A DNA stretch of 64,000 bases, from the NCBI RefSeq assembly GCF_001984155.1, contig NZ_MTQO01000054.1, forward strand, positions 992,001-1,056,000, read 5' to 3'. Numbering within the stretch: position 1 is the stretch's first letter; each line of letters opens with the position of its first letter. The DNA is from Actinosynnema sp. ALI-1.44 (lineage in GTDB: Bacteria; Actinomycetota; Actinomycetes; Mycobacteriales; Pseudonocardiaceae). Shown here one piece after another: positions 26,684 through 35,517 of this stretch. Both the position numbers and the translations under genes were made by a program. The notes beneath the pieces are model-generated. The model saw only the letters and a list, made by a program, of their open reading frames with translations. It was not told the origin of the DNA and ran no database searches.

Positions 26684-28164
26684 TGACGGTTGGTGACACT
26701 GTGCTGATCGGGATCGACATCGGGACGTCGAGTTCCAAGGGGGTGCTCGTCCGTCCGGATGGGACGGTCGTCGCCCGCGCGAACCGTCCGCACGCGGTGT
26801 CGTCACCGCACCCCGGCTGGGCCGAACACGATGCCGAAACCGTGTGGTGGGACGACTTCGTCGCGATCGCCAGGGAACTCGCCGACGCGGCGCCGTCGCC
26901 GATCACCGGTCTCGGGGTCAGCGGCATCGGTCCGTGCCTGCTGCCCGCGTCGGCTGACGGCAAACCGCTTCGGCCCGCGATCCTGTACGGTGTGGACACG
27001 AGGGCGACGGCGGAGATCGAGGAACTGACCGCGAGGCTGGGCGCCGAGGCGATACTCCAGCGCGGCGGGACGCCGTTGTCCAGTCAAGCCGTCGGCCCGA
27101 AGGTGATGTGGCTGGCACGCAACGAACCCGATGTCTTCGCACGGATGTCGTTGTTGCTGATGGCCAGCTCCTACCTGGTACTCAGGTTGACCGGGCGGTA
27201 CGTGCTGGACCACCACTCCGCGAGCCAATGCGATCCGATGTACGACATGCACACGGCGGACTGGGCACGTGACTGGTGTGCGGAGCTGGCGCCGGACCTG
27301 GAGTTGCCCGAACTGTTCTGGCCGGGCGACATCGTCGGCACGATCACGCAGGCCGCTGCCGAGGTGACCGGTCTGCCCGCGGGGTTGCCGGTGACAGCGG
27401 GGACCGTCGACGCGTGGGCCGAGGCGACCAGCGTCGGCGTGCGATCGCCCGGTGACGTGATGGTCATGTACGGCACCACGATGTTCGTGATCAAGGTCGT
27501 GCCTGACCCCCGGCCCCACCCGGCGCTGTGGACGACCCAGGGCGCCTTCGCGGGCACGTACTCGCTCGCGGCCGGAATGGCGACATCGGGCGCGATCACC
27601 GACTGGCTGCGGCAGCTGTTCGCCGGGTCCTTCAGCGACTTGGTCACCAGGGCGGCCGCCGTGCCCGCGGGCAGCCGGGGACTGTTGATGCTGCCGTACT
27701 TCGCGGGGGAACGGACGCCGATCTTCGACCCGGCCGCCCGGGGTGTCATCGCCGGGCTCACGCTGAGCCACGGACAAGCCGAGATCTACCGGGCGGCGCT
27801 CGAAGGCACGGCGTACGGCCTGCGGCACAACCTCGAGGTGATGGGCGGCTCACAGCAACGGGTGGTCGCGGTCGGTGGTGGCACCCAGGGCGACCTGTGG
27901 ACCCAGATCGTCTCGGACGTGACGGGCGTGCCGCAGCAACTGCCTGCCGAGACCGTCGGCGCCTGCTTTGGCTCGGCGATGTTCGCCGCCTCCGCGCAGG
28001 GTCAATCGGTGGACGACTGGAATCCGCTGGCCAGGACAGTGACGCCCGACCCGGAGCGCACCGCGAGGTACGACCTGTTCTACGAGCAGTACCGCGCGCT
28101 GTACCCGGCGACGCGGGACCTGGCGCACTTCCTCGCCGCGGACCAGCTCGGCGACCGCTTCTAA
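26683..28164 (+). CDS. FGGY-family pentulose/sugar kinase
   Basis: A 493-residue carbohydrate kinase. The N-terminal ATPase-fold motif is LIGIDIGTSSSKGVLV and the C-terminal domain has YFAGERTPIFDPAARGV, VAVGGGTQGDLWTQIVSDVT and the usual final helices. ATG 26683 shares its A with the TGA stop of the isomerase (TGATGA), so the two are translationally coupled. As partner of the isomerase it should phosphorylate the ketose product, D-ribulose or L-fuculose/xylulose, feeding the pentose phosphate pathway or an aldolase. No aldolase gene is present in the locus. This favours D-ribulose 5-phosphate, which needs none. Confidence 0.93.
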   Translation: MTVGDTVLIGIDIGTSSSKGVLVRPDGTVVARANRPHAVSSPHPGWAEHDAETVWWDDFVAIARELADAAPSPITGLGVSGIGPCLLPASADGKPLRPAILYGVDTRATAEIEELTARLGAEAILQRGGTPLSSQAVGPKVMWLARNEPDVFARMSLLLMASSYLVLRLTGRYVLDHHSASQCDPMYDMHTADWARDWCAELAPDLELPELFWPGDIVGTITQAAAEVTGLPAGLPVTAGTVDAWAEATSVGVRSPGDVMVMYGTTMFVIKVVPDPRPHPALWTTQGAFAGTYSLAAGMATSGAITDWLRQLFAGSFSDLVTRAAAVPAGSRGLLMLPYFAGERTPIFDPAARGVIAGLTLSHGQAEIYRAALEGTAYGLRHNLEVMGGSQQRVVAVGGGTQGDLWTQIVSDVTGVPQQLPAETVGACFGSAMFAASAQGQSVDDWNPLARTVTPDPERTARYDLFYEQYRALYPATRDLAHFLAADQLGDRF

Positions 28165-28165
28165 G

Positions 28166-28195
28166 TGGTCACTGTGTCCGCTTAGGTGTACAGTG
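28166..28195 (+). promoter_or_regulatory. Probable leaderless promoter and operator of tetR
   Basis: TGGTCA (28166-28171) and TACAGT (28189-28194) are 17 bp apart, and the -10 ends 7 nt before GTG 28202. The inverted repeat CACTGT (28170-28175) / ACAGTG (28190-28195) spans the promoter and is a plausible autoregulatory operator. Confidence 0.5.
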
Positions 28196-28201
28196 GGGTG
28201 C

Positions 28202-28753
28202 GTGAGAGCGGACGCGGCGCGCAACAAGGAGAAGGTGCTGTCGGCCGCCGCCCGGCTGTTCGCGACCAAGGGCGCGCGCAACGTCACGATGGCCGACATC
28301 GCCCAGGCGGCGGATGTCGGCCGGGCGACGCTGTACCGGCGCTACCCGGACGTGGCCTCGATCGCGACAGCGCTGCTCGACGCGCACGAACACGACCTGC
28401 AGGAGCAACTGCTGCGCGGCGCCCCGCCACTGGGACCGGGAGCGGACCCGGCGGCGCGGTTGACGGCGTTCTACGCGGCGATGGTCGACCTGCTCGAGCG
28501 GCATCACGAACTGGTACTCGGTACCGAAGTCGGCCAGTCCCGGCTGCGAACCGGCGCCTACGGGTTCTGGCGGGCGCATGTCCGTTCGTTGCTGGTTGTG
28601 GCCGAAGTGCCGGAAGCGGATGCGCTCGCCGACTCGCTGCTGGCTCCCTTGGCACCGGATGTCTATACGTACCAGCGGAAAGAACGCGGCTTGTCGACGA
28701 AGGAGATCGTCGTCGGCCTTGACCGGCTCGCCTGCGGAGTGCTGGGCCGATGA
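28202..28753 (+). CDS. TetR/AcrR-family transcriptional regulator
   Basis: A 183-residue TetR repressor. The N-terminal HTH is ARNKEKVLSAAARLFATKGA followed by VTMADIAQAADVGRATLYRR. The C-terminal ligand-binding region is helical with no further signature. I prefer GTG 28202 because a -10 box lies 7 nt upstream; an in-frame GTG at 28193 would overlap that box. It lies 37 nt after the kinase gene, but the promoter and palindrome between them suggest independent control. The downstream guanidinium exporter is a possible target. Confidence 0.88.
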   Translation: MRADAARNKEKVLSAAARLFATKGARNVTMADIAQAADVGRATLYRRYPDVASIATALLDAHEHDLQEQLLRGAPPLGPGADPAARLTAFYAAMVDLLERHHELVLGTEVGQSRLRTGAYGFWRAHVRSLLVVAEVPEADALADSLLAPLAPDVYTYQRKERGLSTKEIVVGLDRLACGVLGR

Positions 28754-28844
28754 TGTGGTGTAGCCGGGGTTGAGTCGTGCCGGTTTGCCGGATGTAGGCG
28801 GGATCACGCCTGGCTGAGCGCTGTGAAGCGCCTAATCATGTTGA

Positions 28845-28885
28845 CGCGCAACGGAACCGCTGTGGGGCGCGTGATTCCGTGCGCG
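28845..28885 (+). other. Leader hairpin upstream of the guanidinium exporter
   Basis: CGCGC-a-ACGGAA (28845-28856) pairs with TTCCGT-GCGCG (28875-28885), giving 11 base pairs with one bulged A and an 18-nt loop. It lies about 20 nt upstream of the exporter Shine-Dalgarno sequence. I tried to match this leader to guanidine-I, -II and -III riboswitch consensus elements and could not. It may be an attenuator or a protein-binding site. Confidence 0.4.
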
Positions 28886-28913
28886 ATTGGTTTCACTTTT
28901 CTACGGAGTTGTC

Positions 28914-29234
28914 ATGGCTTGGTTGATCTTGCTCGTCGCCGGAGTTGTCGAGGTGGCGTGGGCGTTGAGCCTGAAGCCGACCGAGGGGTTCACTCGGTTG
29001 GGGCCGACGGCTTTGTCGCTGGTGCTGATGTGTGCTGCGGTATATCTGCTGACCGTGGCCGTTCGGACCCTGCCGATCGGGACGGCTTATGCCGTCTTCA
29101 CCGGAATCGGGGCCGCGGGCACCGTTGTGGTCGGCATTCTTGTCAACGGGGATCCGCCTTCGTTCACGCGGATCGGGCCGATCCTGCTGATCGTTTCAGG
29201 GGTTGTGCTGCTTCGAGTTCTTGCTGAGGGATGA
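28914..29234 (+). CDS. SMR-family guanidinium exporter (SugE/Gdx type)
   Basis: A 106-residue small multidrug resistance protein with four transmembrane helices. The first helix contains the conserved glutamate in LLVAGVVEVAWALSLKPTEG. The segment LPIGTAYAVFTGIGAAGTVV is the SugE/Gdx form, as opposed to the EmrE form, so guanidinium export by proton antiport is the likely role. Gdx proteins work as dimers; some are homodimers and some need a second subunit. No second SMR gene is adjacent, which suggests a homodimer. ATG 28914 follows GGAG at 5-nt spacing. Confidence 0.9.
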   Translation: MAWLILLVAGVVEVAWALSLKPTEGFTRLGPTALSLVLMCAAVYLLTVAVRTLPIGTAYAVFTGIGAAGTVVVGILVNGDPPSFTRIGPILLIVSGVVLLRVLAEG

Positions 29235-29241
29235 GGCGATC

Positions 29242-30397
29242 TCAGGGGGAACGAGTCGTGTTGTCGTACAGGTAGTGCCAGATCGGCCTCGGTCCCTCCG
29301 GAAGTGGACCGGTGACGAGAGCAGCCGCCGACGCGCCGTGTGTGCCCCGGTGCGCGGCGTCCTCGTCGAGGACGAACTCCGGCCGCAGTTGCTCGGTGTC
29401 GTAGTACCGGTGGAACACCGAAGTTTGGGAACTGGTCATCGGCGGCACGATCCAGCTCCAGTCGGCCGGGCAGGTGCGTCCCGCGCGTTGCTCCTTGTCC
29501 AAGTGCTTGATGAACCTGTCGGATTCCGTGTGGTGGTCGGTGATGGTGACATCCGCCGCGGCGTACGAATGCAGGACGGCACGGTTCAGTTCGACCATCG
29601 CGCGGTCCCGCCACAGGGTCGTCTCGCGGCTGGTGTCCAGGCCCAGCCCGCGCGCGATCTCGGGCAGCAGGTCGTAGCGGTCGGTGTCGGCGAAGTTTCG
29701 CGCGCGATCTCCGTTCCCATATACCAGCCGTTGAACGGCGCGGCGGGATACGAGACGCCACCGATCACGAGCCGCATGTTGCTGATGGCCGAGTTCGGCA
29801 AGCCACGGCGGCTCGGGGTGGGTGATGGGCACCTCCCTGATCGCGTCGGCGGGTAACTCGTACAGCCGCACGCCGGACTCCGGCGTCTCGACCACCAGCG
29901 GTAGCACGTCGAACGCACCGCGCGGTTCCGCGGGCCGCCAGCCGTGTTTCATCACCGAGCCGGTAAAACCCAGGTAGCGGGGATCACCGAGCACACCACC
30001 GTCCTCCTTCGGGTACGCCGCATAGCGAATCAGTTGCTCGTTCCAGATCCGGGGCGCGGGCCGGTCGGCCGCCTGCGGGGCGAACACCGAGATCAACGGC
30101 CGGATCTTGCCGCCGTTCCACGCCAGCCTCAGGTGCTGGACGCACTGTTCGGCGATGTCGTCCGGATCGCCCGCAGTCACGCACTCGCAGGCTCCGCCAG
30201 TACAACCGTCCGATGCATCGGGCGCTGTTGCGCCACGCGAGCTGTGCGCCGTATGCGAGTTCGGCGGTTGTGTGCTGGTAGGTGCCGGTCAGGTCGATCG
30301 CTGCCATCACCCACGCCAGCCGCCGGTCCATGTCACCGGCCGATGGGTTCTCCGTGTGGAACTGCTGGAGGAACTCCGCGGCCGCGTCGGGATCCAC
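29242..30397 (-). pseudogene. nos: Bacterial nitric oxide synthase oxygenase, frameshifted
   Basis: The haem-ligand motif AWRNSARCIGRLYW is intact near residue 60, and the C-terminal block SWIVPPMTSSQTSVFHRYYD is typical of bNOS. Between them the reading frame breaks three times. After RSLRVRD, near 30195, the sequence resumes one frame later as TAGDPDDIAEQC. After PPWLAELG, near 29800, about 23 nt encoding the expected LRWHALPA are missing. [20 protein letters not shown] then runs in another frame, and near 29715 one base is lost before [11 protein letters not shown]. bNOS makes NO from arginine; this copy cannot encode a full enzyme as read. The 23-nt loss argues for real decay over simple sequencing error. 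Confidence 0.88.
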
Positions 30398-30489
30398 CGG
30401 TCCGTCCGTGGCCGGAGGAGGTGCGGACGACTGCTCAGACGACGGGGGTCGGTCATCTGCCTGCTGCGGCCGGGTCTGTCGCCGCTGAC

Positions 30490-30525
30490 GATAACCGTCG
30501 AAATCTAACCGTTATCAATATTGTC
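30490..30525. promoter_or_regulatory. AT-rich dyad between nos and beta-propeller gene
   Basis: GATAAC (30490-30495) and GTTATC (30511-30516) are perfect arms around 15 nt, flanked by CTGAC and GTCAG (30521-30525). AACCGT also occurs twice, 14 nt apart. The low G+C of this stretch, within a divergent intergenic region, suggests a promoter/operator for one or both genes. Confidence 0.45.
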
Positions 30526-30561
30526 AGCAACGCATTCCGGTGGTCTCACCGTCTTGTGTGT

Positions 30562-32664
30562 ATGGCAGGGAAAGCAGGGCTACCGAGAGTTGGCACGTCG
30601 AGGATCGTCGCCGGAGCCGCGATCGCGGTCGTCATCGGCGGGGTCGTCGCCGCGGCCTCGGCCAGTAGCTCGGTGAGCAGCTCGGTCAGCGGCACGGCTG
30701 GTCAGACCACGGGCACGGTCACTGACCTCCCTTCTGGTGGGATCTCGCTTGTCGCGTTCGACTCGTGTGAAACAGCGTTGTCAGGTCTGCGTCAGGCCGC
30801 GTTGCCGCACATCGGTCCGTACGGCTTCGGCGGCGGATACGCCTTGACCACTCGTGGGGGCGTGGCCGTCCCCGCCGTGCCGAACGCTGCTGGGACAGCG
30901 GAGGGCCCGAGGTCCCAGCTGCCGAAGCGTGAACAGGCGCAGGACAGCGCGAGCGCGCCGCAACAAGGTGGTGCGCAGAGTGGGCCGGGACACTCCTCGA
31001 CCAACAACCACGAACGCAACGTCGACGAGCCGGATGTCGTGAAGACCGACGGCAAGCGGATCGTCTCCGTGGTCGACGGGAAGCTGAAGGTGGTCGACGT
31101 CGCCTCGCGAAAGATCACCGGAACACTGGACACGCCTGATCTCCACGTCTCACAGGTGCTCATCTCCGGTGACCGTGCGCTGCTCGTGGCAAACCAGGAC
31201 CATGTCGTCTACGACGGTCCAGCGCCGATCGCGCCCGACCGGCCCACGCGGCCGGGGTATCCCGGCGGCGGCTGGGGGTCCAAGGTCGTCCTGGCCGACA
31301 TCTCCGGCGCGCCGAAGATCCTGGGCACGTTGTCGGTAAGCGGTGGGTACGTCGACGCTCGTCAGATCGGCAGTGTGGCGCGGGTCGTGGTGCGGTCGCA
31401 GCCGCAGCTGAAGTTCTCCTATCCGGACGGGTACGCACAGTCAGAAGCCTCCGCCCAGCAGAGCAACCGGGAAGCGGCCATCAAGTCGACGATCGACGAA
31501 TGGCTGCCCTCGTACCACCTCGACAGCGGTGGCATGAAGTCCGAAGGCAGGCTGGTCGACTGCGGCCGGGTCAGCCACGCCAAGGACTTCTCGGGCGCCG
31601 CGATGCTCACCGTGCTCACGATCGACCTGACCAAGCCGTTGGACAAGGGCGATCCGGTGACGGTGGCGGCGGACGGCGACACCGTGTACGGCACGGACCA
31701 GAGCCTGTACATAGCCGACGACCATTCCAGCCGCATCGTGCCGATGCGGGGTTCGCGGGGCAAACCCGCGCCGGATGCCCAGCCTGTGCCGGGCAAGACC
31801 CAGATCCACCGGTTCGACGTCACCGGCAGCGGGCCGCCGAAGTACGCCGGCTCCGGCGAGGTCGACGGTACGTTGCTCAACCAGTACTCGTTGTCCGAGC
31901 ACGAAGGGCACCTGCGGGTCGCCACGACTGTCGGCCCGGCCGGCGGCTGGATTCCGCCCGGCGACGCCAGGTCTGTCCCGCAGACGCAGAGCATGGTCAC
32001 TGTGCTTGCCCGCGGGGACAAGGGCTTGACCCAGGTCGGCAAGGTCGACGGGTTGGGCAAGGGCGAACGCATCTACGCCGTGCGCTTCTTCGGGGCGGTC
32101 GGATACGTGGTCACCTTCCGGCAGGTGGATCCCTTGTACACACTCGACTTGTCGCAACCTGCCAGGCCGCGGGTGGTCGGTGAGTTGAAGATCACCGGTT
32201 ACTCGGCCTACCTGCACCCGGTCGGGCCGGGCAAGGTGCTCGGCGTCGGGCAGGAGGCCAGCGAGCAGGGCAGGCGACTGGGATCCCAGGTCTCGCTGTT
32301 CGACATCAACAACCTGGCCGCGCCGAATCGTCTTGCGCAGCAGCAGATCGAAGGCGGCTCGTCCGAGGTGGAATACGACCCGCACGCCTTCCTGTACTGG
32401 CCGGAACGCAACCTCGTCGTGGTGCCGGTGATGGGCGGACGGGACCCGAACCTGCGGGGCGGTGGCTACCAGGCGGTGAACTACGCGCTGGTCCTCCGCC
32501 TGGACGGCAACGCCTTGGTCCAGGTCGGGCGCGTTTCGCACCCGACGGGGACGATCCGGCGGTCGATCGTGATCGGCGACGAGTTGTGGACGATATCGGA
32601 CGGCGGCCTGATGGCCAGCGATCTGGACAAGCTGGGCCAGCGGGCCTGGATACCTCTGCGGTGA
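30562..32664 (+). CDS. Secreted/anchored beta-propeller domain protein
   Basis: A 700-residue protein of the Beta_propel (PF09826-like) type. Residues 14-37 form a signal or membrane anchor (IVAGAAIAVVIGGVVAAASA), followed by a Ser/Thr/Gly/Gln-rich linker to about residue 165. The propeller begins at NNHERNVDEPDVVKTDGKRI and continues with blades such as VVDGKLKVVDVASRKITG and AFLYWPERNLVVVPVMGGRD. The domain should lie outside the cell. The function is unknown for the family. ATG 30562 was chosen because the anchor starts shortly after; upstream in-frame codons overlap the nos 5' region. It is divergent from nos. Confidence 0.87.
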   Translation: MAGKAGLPRVGTSRIVAGAAIAVVIGGVVAAASASSSVSSSVSGTAGQTTGTVTDLPSGGISLVAFDSCETALSGLRQAALPHIGPYGFGGGYALTTRGGVAVPAVPNAAGTAEGPRSQLPKREQAQDSASAPQQGGAQSGPGHSSTNNHERNVDEPDVVKTDGKRIVSVVDGKLKVVDVASRKITGTLDTPDLHVSQVLISGDRALLVANQDHVVYDGPAPIAPDRPTRPGYPGGGWGSKVVLADISGAPKILGTLSVSGGYVDARQIGSVARVVVRSQPQLKFSYPDGYAQSEASAQQSNREAAIKSTIDEWLPSYHLDSGGMKSEGRLVDCGRVSHAKDFSGAAMLTVLTIDLTKPLDKGDPVTVAADGDTVYGTDQSLYIADDHSSRIVPMRGSRGKPAPDAQPVPGKTQIHRFDVTGSGPPKYAGSGEVDGTLLNQYSLSEHEGHLRVATTVGPAGGWIPPGDARSVPQTQSMVTVLARGDKGLTQVGKVDGLGKGERIYAVRFFGAVGYVVTFRQVDPLYTLDLSQPARPRVVGELKITGYSAYLHPVGPGKVLGVGQEASEQGRRLGSQVSLFDINNLAAPNRLAQQQIEGGSSEVEYDPHAFLYWPERNLVVVPVMGGRDPNLRGGGYQAVNYALVLRLDGNALVQVGRVSHPTGTIRRSIVIGDELWTISDGGLMASDLDKLGQRAWIPLR

Positions 32665-32711
32665 GTTCTGGGACATGCCTCCACGCTACTCGAACGCGTG
32701 TTCGAGCCGCA

Positions 32712-33689
32712 TCACTCGATCGGGTAGCGTGGAGTTCCTTGCGGCACAAGGGAAAGCGGCTTGAAGACGGCATGTGTCGATGGATGGTCACGCAGCGCAG
32801 CCGTGGCGAGCAGGACAGCGCCCGCGGTCCACGTCGTGCGTTCACCCGGCCAGATGACCTGGTTGGCGAACTGGTAACCGGTCCAGTAGGAACCATCGTC
32901 GGCCCGCAGCCGCTCAACGTCCGCGAGTAGTTGCGCCGCACGGGAATCGCCGCGCAACGCGAGCGTGAGAGCGAGTTCGGCTGTCTCCCCGCCGGTGACC
33001 CACGGCTGATCGGACACGCACCGGACACCGAGCCCGGGAACGACAAACCGCTCCCACCGTGTCGAAAGGCGCTGCTCTGCAGTGGATCCAGTCACCACGC
33101 CGCCGAGAACCGGGTAGTACCAGTCCATCGAGTGCGGCTTGTCCTCGAACAACTCCGGCCGATCGCGAATCGCCGAACCCAACGCGCGCGCCGCGGCCAG
33201 CCAATCCGGCCGGGGACAACCAACCCGGGACGCGATCGCCGCGGCGCACAGCAGCGACTGGTGGATGCTGGAACACCCGGTGACGAGGAAGATCGGCGAC
33301 GAGTCACGCCAGCGGATGGCACCCGAGGGTGCACGCAGGCTCAGCACGAAATCAACTGCCGCGCTGACGGTCGGCCACAACCCGGCGAGGAAATCCGTGT
33401 CCTGGCAAGCCAGTGCGTGATGCAGAACCCCGACCGCGACATACGCGACGAAGTTGGCGTCCTTGGCGAAGTCGGTGGCCGCCGAATGACGGTACTCGGC
33501 GTACCAGGAACCGTCGGCGTTCTGCACCCGTGCGAGCCAGCGGTAAGCCGCCGAGGCTTCGGCGTGGAATCCCGAGACGTCCAGTCCCATCGCGGCTTCC
33601 ACGTGGTTCCACACATCCAGGTGCCCGCCGGGGAACCACGGAATCGCACCGGACGGCTCCTGCACCGAAGCGATCCACGCGGCCGTCAC
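32712..33689 (-). CDS. Prenyltransferase/squalene-cyclase-like alpha-toroid protein
   Basis: A 325-residue protein with repeated helical segments reminiscent of alpha/alpha toroid enzymes (ASAAYRWLARVQNADGSWYA, AELALTLALRGDSRAAQLLA, ERLRADDGSYWTGYQF). Such proteins are often labelled prenyltransferase-like, but no DDxxD or cyclase DxDD motif is visible. The fold also occurs in glycan-processing enzymes, so the reaction is open. GTG 33689 overlaps the stop of the methyltransferase (GTGA), making it the last gene of an operon with a GT4 glycosyltransferase and a methyltransferase. This trio recurs in actinomycetes as a conserved cluster of unknown product, from general knowledge. Confidence 0.8.
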   Translation of the reverse strand: MTAAWIASVQEPSGAIPWFPGGHLDVWNHVEAAMGLDVSGFHAEASAAYRWLARVQNADGSWYAEYRHSAATDFAKDANFVAYVAVGVLHHALACQDTDFLAGLWPTVSAAVDFVLSLRAPSGAIRWRDSSPIFLVTGCSSIHQSLLCAAAIASRVGCPRPDWLAAARALGSAIRDRPELFEDKPHSMDWYYPVLGGVVTGSTAEQRLSTRWERFVVPGLGVRCVSDQPWVTGGETAELALTLALRGDSRAAQLLADVERLRADDGSYWTGYQFANQVIWPGERTTWTAGAVLLATAALRDHPSTHAVFKPLSLVPQGTPRYPIE

Positions 33690-34393
33690 GGCGTGACCTT
33701 CCGCGCGTAGACCACGAAGCTCTTACCGAGAACCGGGTTCAGCACCCGTTCGGCCAGCCGGACCGACCGCGGTTTCCTGATGATCTCCCACAGCAGGAAA
33801 CGGTGGTAGAGGCGGACCGCCGCGGTCTCGTTGTCCGGTCCGACCGCGCATTTCAGCCACCAGTAAGGCGAATGCAACGCGTGGGCGTGATGCGTGGACA
33901 CCGGCTCCAGTCCGGCCGCGCGCAGCCGTCGCGTCAACTGCCGCCTGCGGTAGATGCGGACGTGGCCGCCTTCGACCTGGTGGTAGGAATCGGAAAGCGC
34001 CCAGCACACGCGTTCCGGCCACCACCGGGGCACGGTCACCGCGATCAACCCGCCGGGTTTGAGCACGCGGGCGGCCTCGGTGATCATCGTGACGTCGTCG
34101 GGGACGTGTTCGAAGATCTCCGCCGCGATCACGTGGTCGAAACTCGCGTCGGGGAAGGGCAACGCGAGCCCGCTCGCCCGGACCGCCGCTGTCGCGCCGG
34201 ACGATTCCCCGACATCGGCCATGGCCGCGAACATGTCGCGGACGTCCTTGAGATCCGCGTCGTCGAGATCCAGCGCGATCACGTCGGCGCCGTGTTTCGC
34301 GGCCTCGAAGGCGTGCCGCCCGCCGCCGCAGCCCAGGTCCAGCACACGATCGCCGGCCCGGATCCGGAGACGCCCGAAGTGGACGGTCAGCAA
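33686..34393 (-). CDS. Class I SAM-dependent methyltransferase
   Basis: A 235-residue methyltransferase. Motif I VLDLGCGGGRHAFEAAKHGA lies near residue 18, the acidic residue of motif II in VIALDLDDADL, and motif IV-like SFDHVIAAEIFEHVPDD follows. The start is TTG 34393: AGGAG lies 8 nt upstream, and it overlaps the glycosyltransferase stop by 7 nt. Longer readings run through the glycosyltransferase gene and are not credible. The substrate is probably made by its neighbours, the GT4 enzyme and the toroid protein; a sugar or lipid-linked intermediate is possible. Confidence 0.9.
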   Translation of the reverse strand: MLTVHFGRLRIRAGDRVLDLGCGGGRHAFEAAKHGADVIALDLDDADLKDVRDMFAAMADVGESSGATAAVRASGLALPFPDASFDHVIAAEIFEHVPDDVTMITEAARVLKPGGLIAVTVPRWWPERVCWALSDSYHQVEGGHVRIYRRRQLTRRLRAAGLEPVSTHHAHALHSPYWWLKCAVGPDNETAAVRLYHRFLLWEIIRKPRSVRLAERVLNPVLGKSFVVYARKVTP

Positions 34394-35514
34394 GTGAGCA
34401 GCTCCTGGTAGCAGTCGGCGGTTTCCCCTGCTGTCCGGCCCCAGCTCAACCGGCCCGAACGCGCGATCCCCCGCTGGCCGAGCGTCGCGCGCCGCCCCGG
34501 GTCGTCGAGCAGGTCGCGCAAGGCCCGCGCCAACGCCGTGGGATCTCCCGGTGGAACAAGGACACCCGCGTCGCCGACCACCTCGGGCAAAGCGCCGCCA
34601 GTGGTGGCGACGACCGGGATCCCGCAGGACATCGCCTCGGCGGCGGGCAACGAGAACCCCTCGAACAAGGAGGGAACACACATGATCTCGGCGCTGCTGA
34701 CAAGCGAAGCGTATTCCTCGGCGGGAAGATTCGACACGAAGGTGACACCGGACGCCGGCTCCGCACGGCCGATCACCACCAGTTCGCATTCGCGTTGGCG
34801 ACGCAGTTGCTCGAAAGCCGTCAGCAGATACCGGAGTCCTTTGATCGGGTCGTGCGAACTGGCGACACAGACGATCCTGCCGGGAACGGGTTTGCCCGGC
34901 CGGAAATCCGGATCGGCGGCGAGGGGGACGACTCGGATCCGCTCGGCCGCCACCCCCATCCGCGAAACGATCTCGGCGCGGGAAGCCGACGAGACCGTGA
35001 GAATCCGCGGCAGCCGTCGCGCCACGCGGCTCTGCATCCGCGTGAAGGAATACCACCGCTCCGACCCGGGCTTGAGGTCGCGGTCGACGGTGACCGGGTG
35101 GTGCACGGTCGCGACGGTCGGAATTCCGAGACCGAGCAGGCCGTAGCCGAGGCTCTGGTTGTCGTGCACGACGTCGAATCGCCGGGATGCCAGATAACGC
35201 CGGACCCGAGTCGAGAAAGCCAGCGGCTCGGTGAAACGCCCTGACCGCATCCCCGCGAACTCGATCCAGTCGGGCAGCCGCCGCAGTTCGTCGAGACCGG
35301 GTGTGCGGAACGGGTTCGGCTCGGCGTAGAGGTCCAGCGCGGGCACCCGGGTGAGCCGGACACCGGCGTCGACCACCGGGTACGGAGGTCCGGCGATGAC
35401 CTCGACCCGGTGGCCCAACGCCACGAGCTCACGACTCAGGTGTCTGATGTAGACGCCTTGGCCGCCGCAGTGCTCCTTGCCGCGGTACGACAGCAGCGCG
35501 ACCCGGAGGCTCAC
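34387..35514 (-). CDS. GT4-family glycosyltransferase
   Basis: A 375-residue GT-B fold glycosyltransferase. The N-terminal domain has the acceptor-side glycine loop GGQGVYIRHLSRELVALGH. The C-terminal domain has VASSHDPIKGLRYLLTAFEQ and the nucleotide-sugar motif PSLFEGFSLPAAEAMSCGIP, with the E-x7-E pattern of GT4. GTG 35514 lies 3 nt after the TGA that closes the frame-corrected caspase-NTPase-TPR gene, so transcription and perhaps translation are linked to it. It is followed by a methyltransferase and a toroid protein. The donor and acceptor are unknown. Confidence 0.92.
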   Translation of the reverse strand: MSLRVALLSYRGKEHCGGQGVYIRHLSRELVALGHRVEVIAGPPYPVVDAGVRLTRVPALDLYAEPNPFRTPGLDELRRLPDWIEFAGMRSGRFTEPLAFSTRVRRYLASRRFDVVHDNQSLGYGLLGLGIPTVATVHHPVTVDRDLKPGSERWYSFTRMQSRVARRLPRILTVSSASRAEIVSRMGVAAERIRVVPLAADPDFRPGKPVPGRIVCVASSHDPIKGLRYLLTAFEQLRRQRECELVVIGRAEPASGVTFVSNLPAEEYASLVSSAEIMCVPSLFEGFSLPAAEAMSCGIPVVATTGGALPEVVGDAGVLVPPGDPTALARALRDLLDDPGRRATLGQRGIARSGRLSWGRTAGETADCYQELLTC

Positions 35515-35517
35515 GGC

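Noticed and set aside
28754-28913. Guanidine-I/II/III riboswitch before sugE
   Set aside because: None of the consensus elements could be located by eye; only a simple hairpin is supported.
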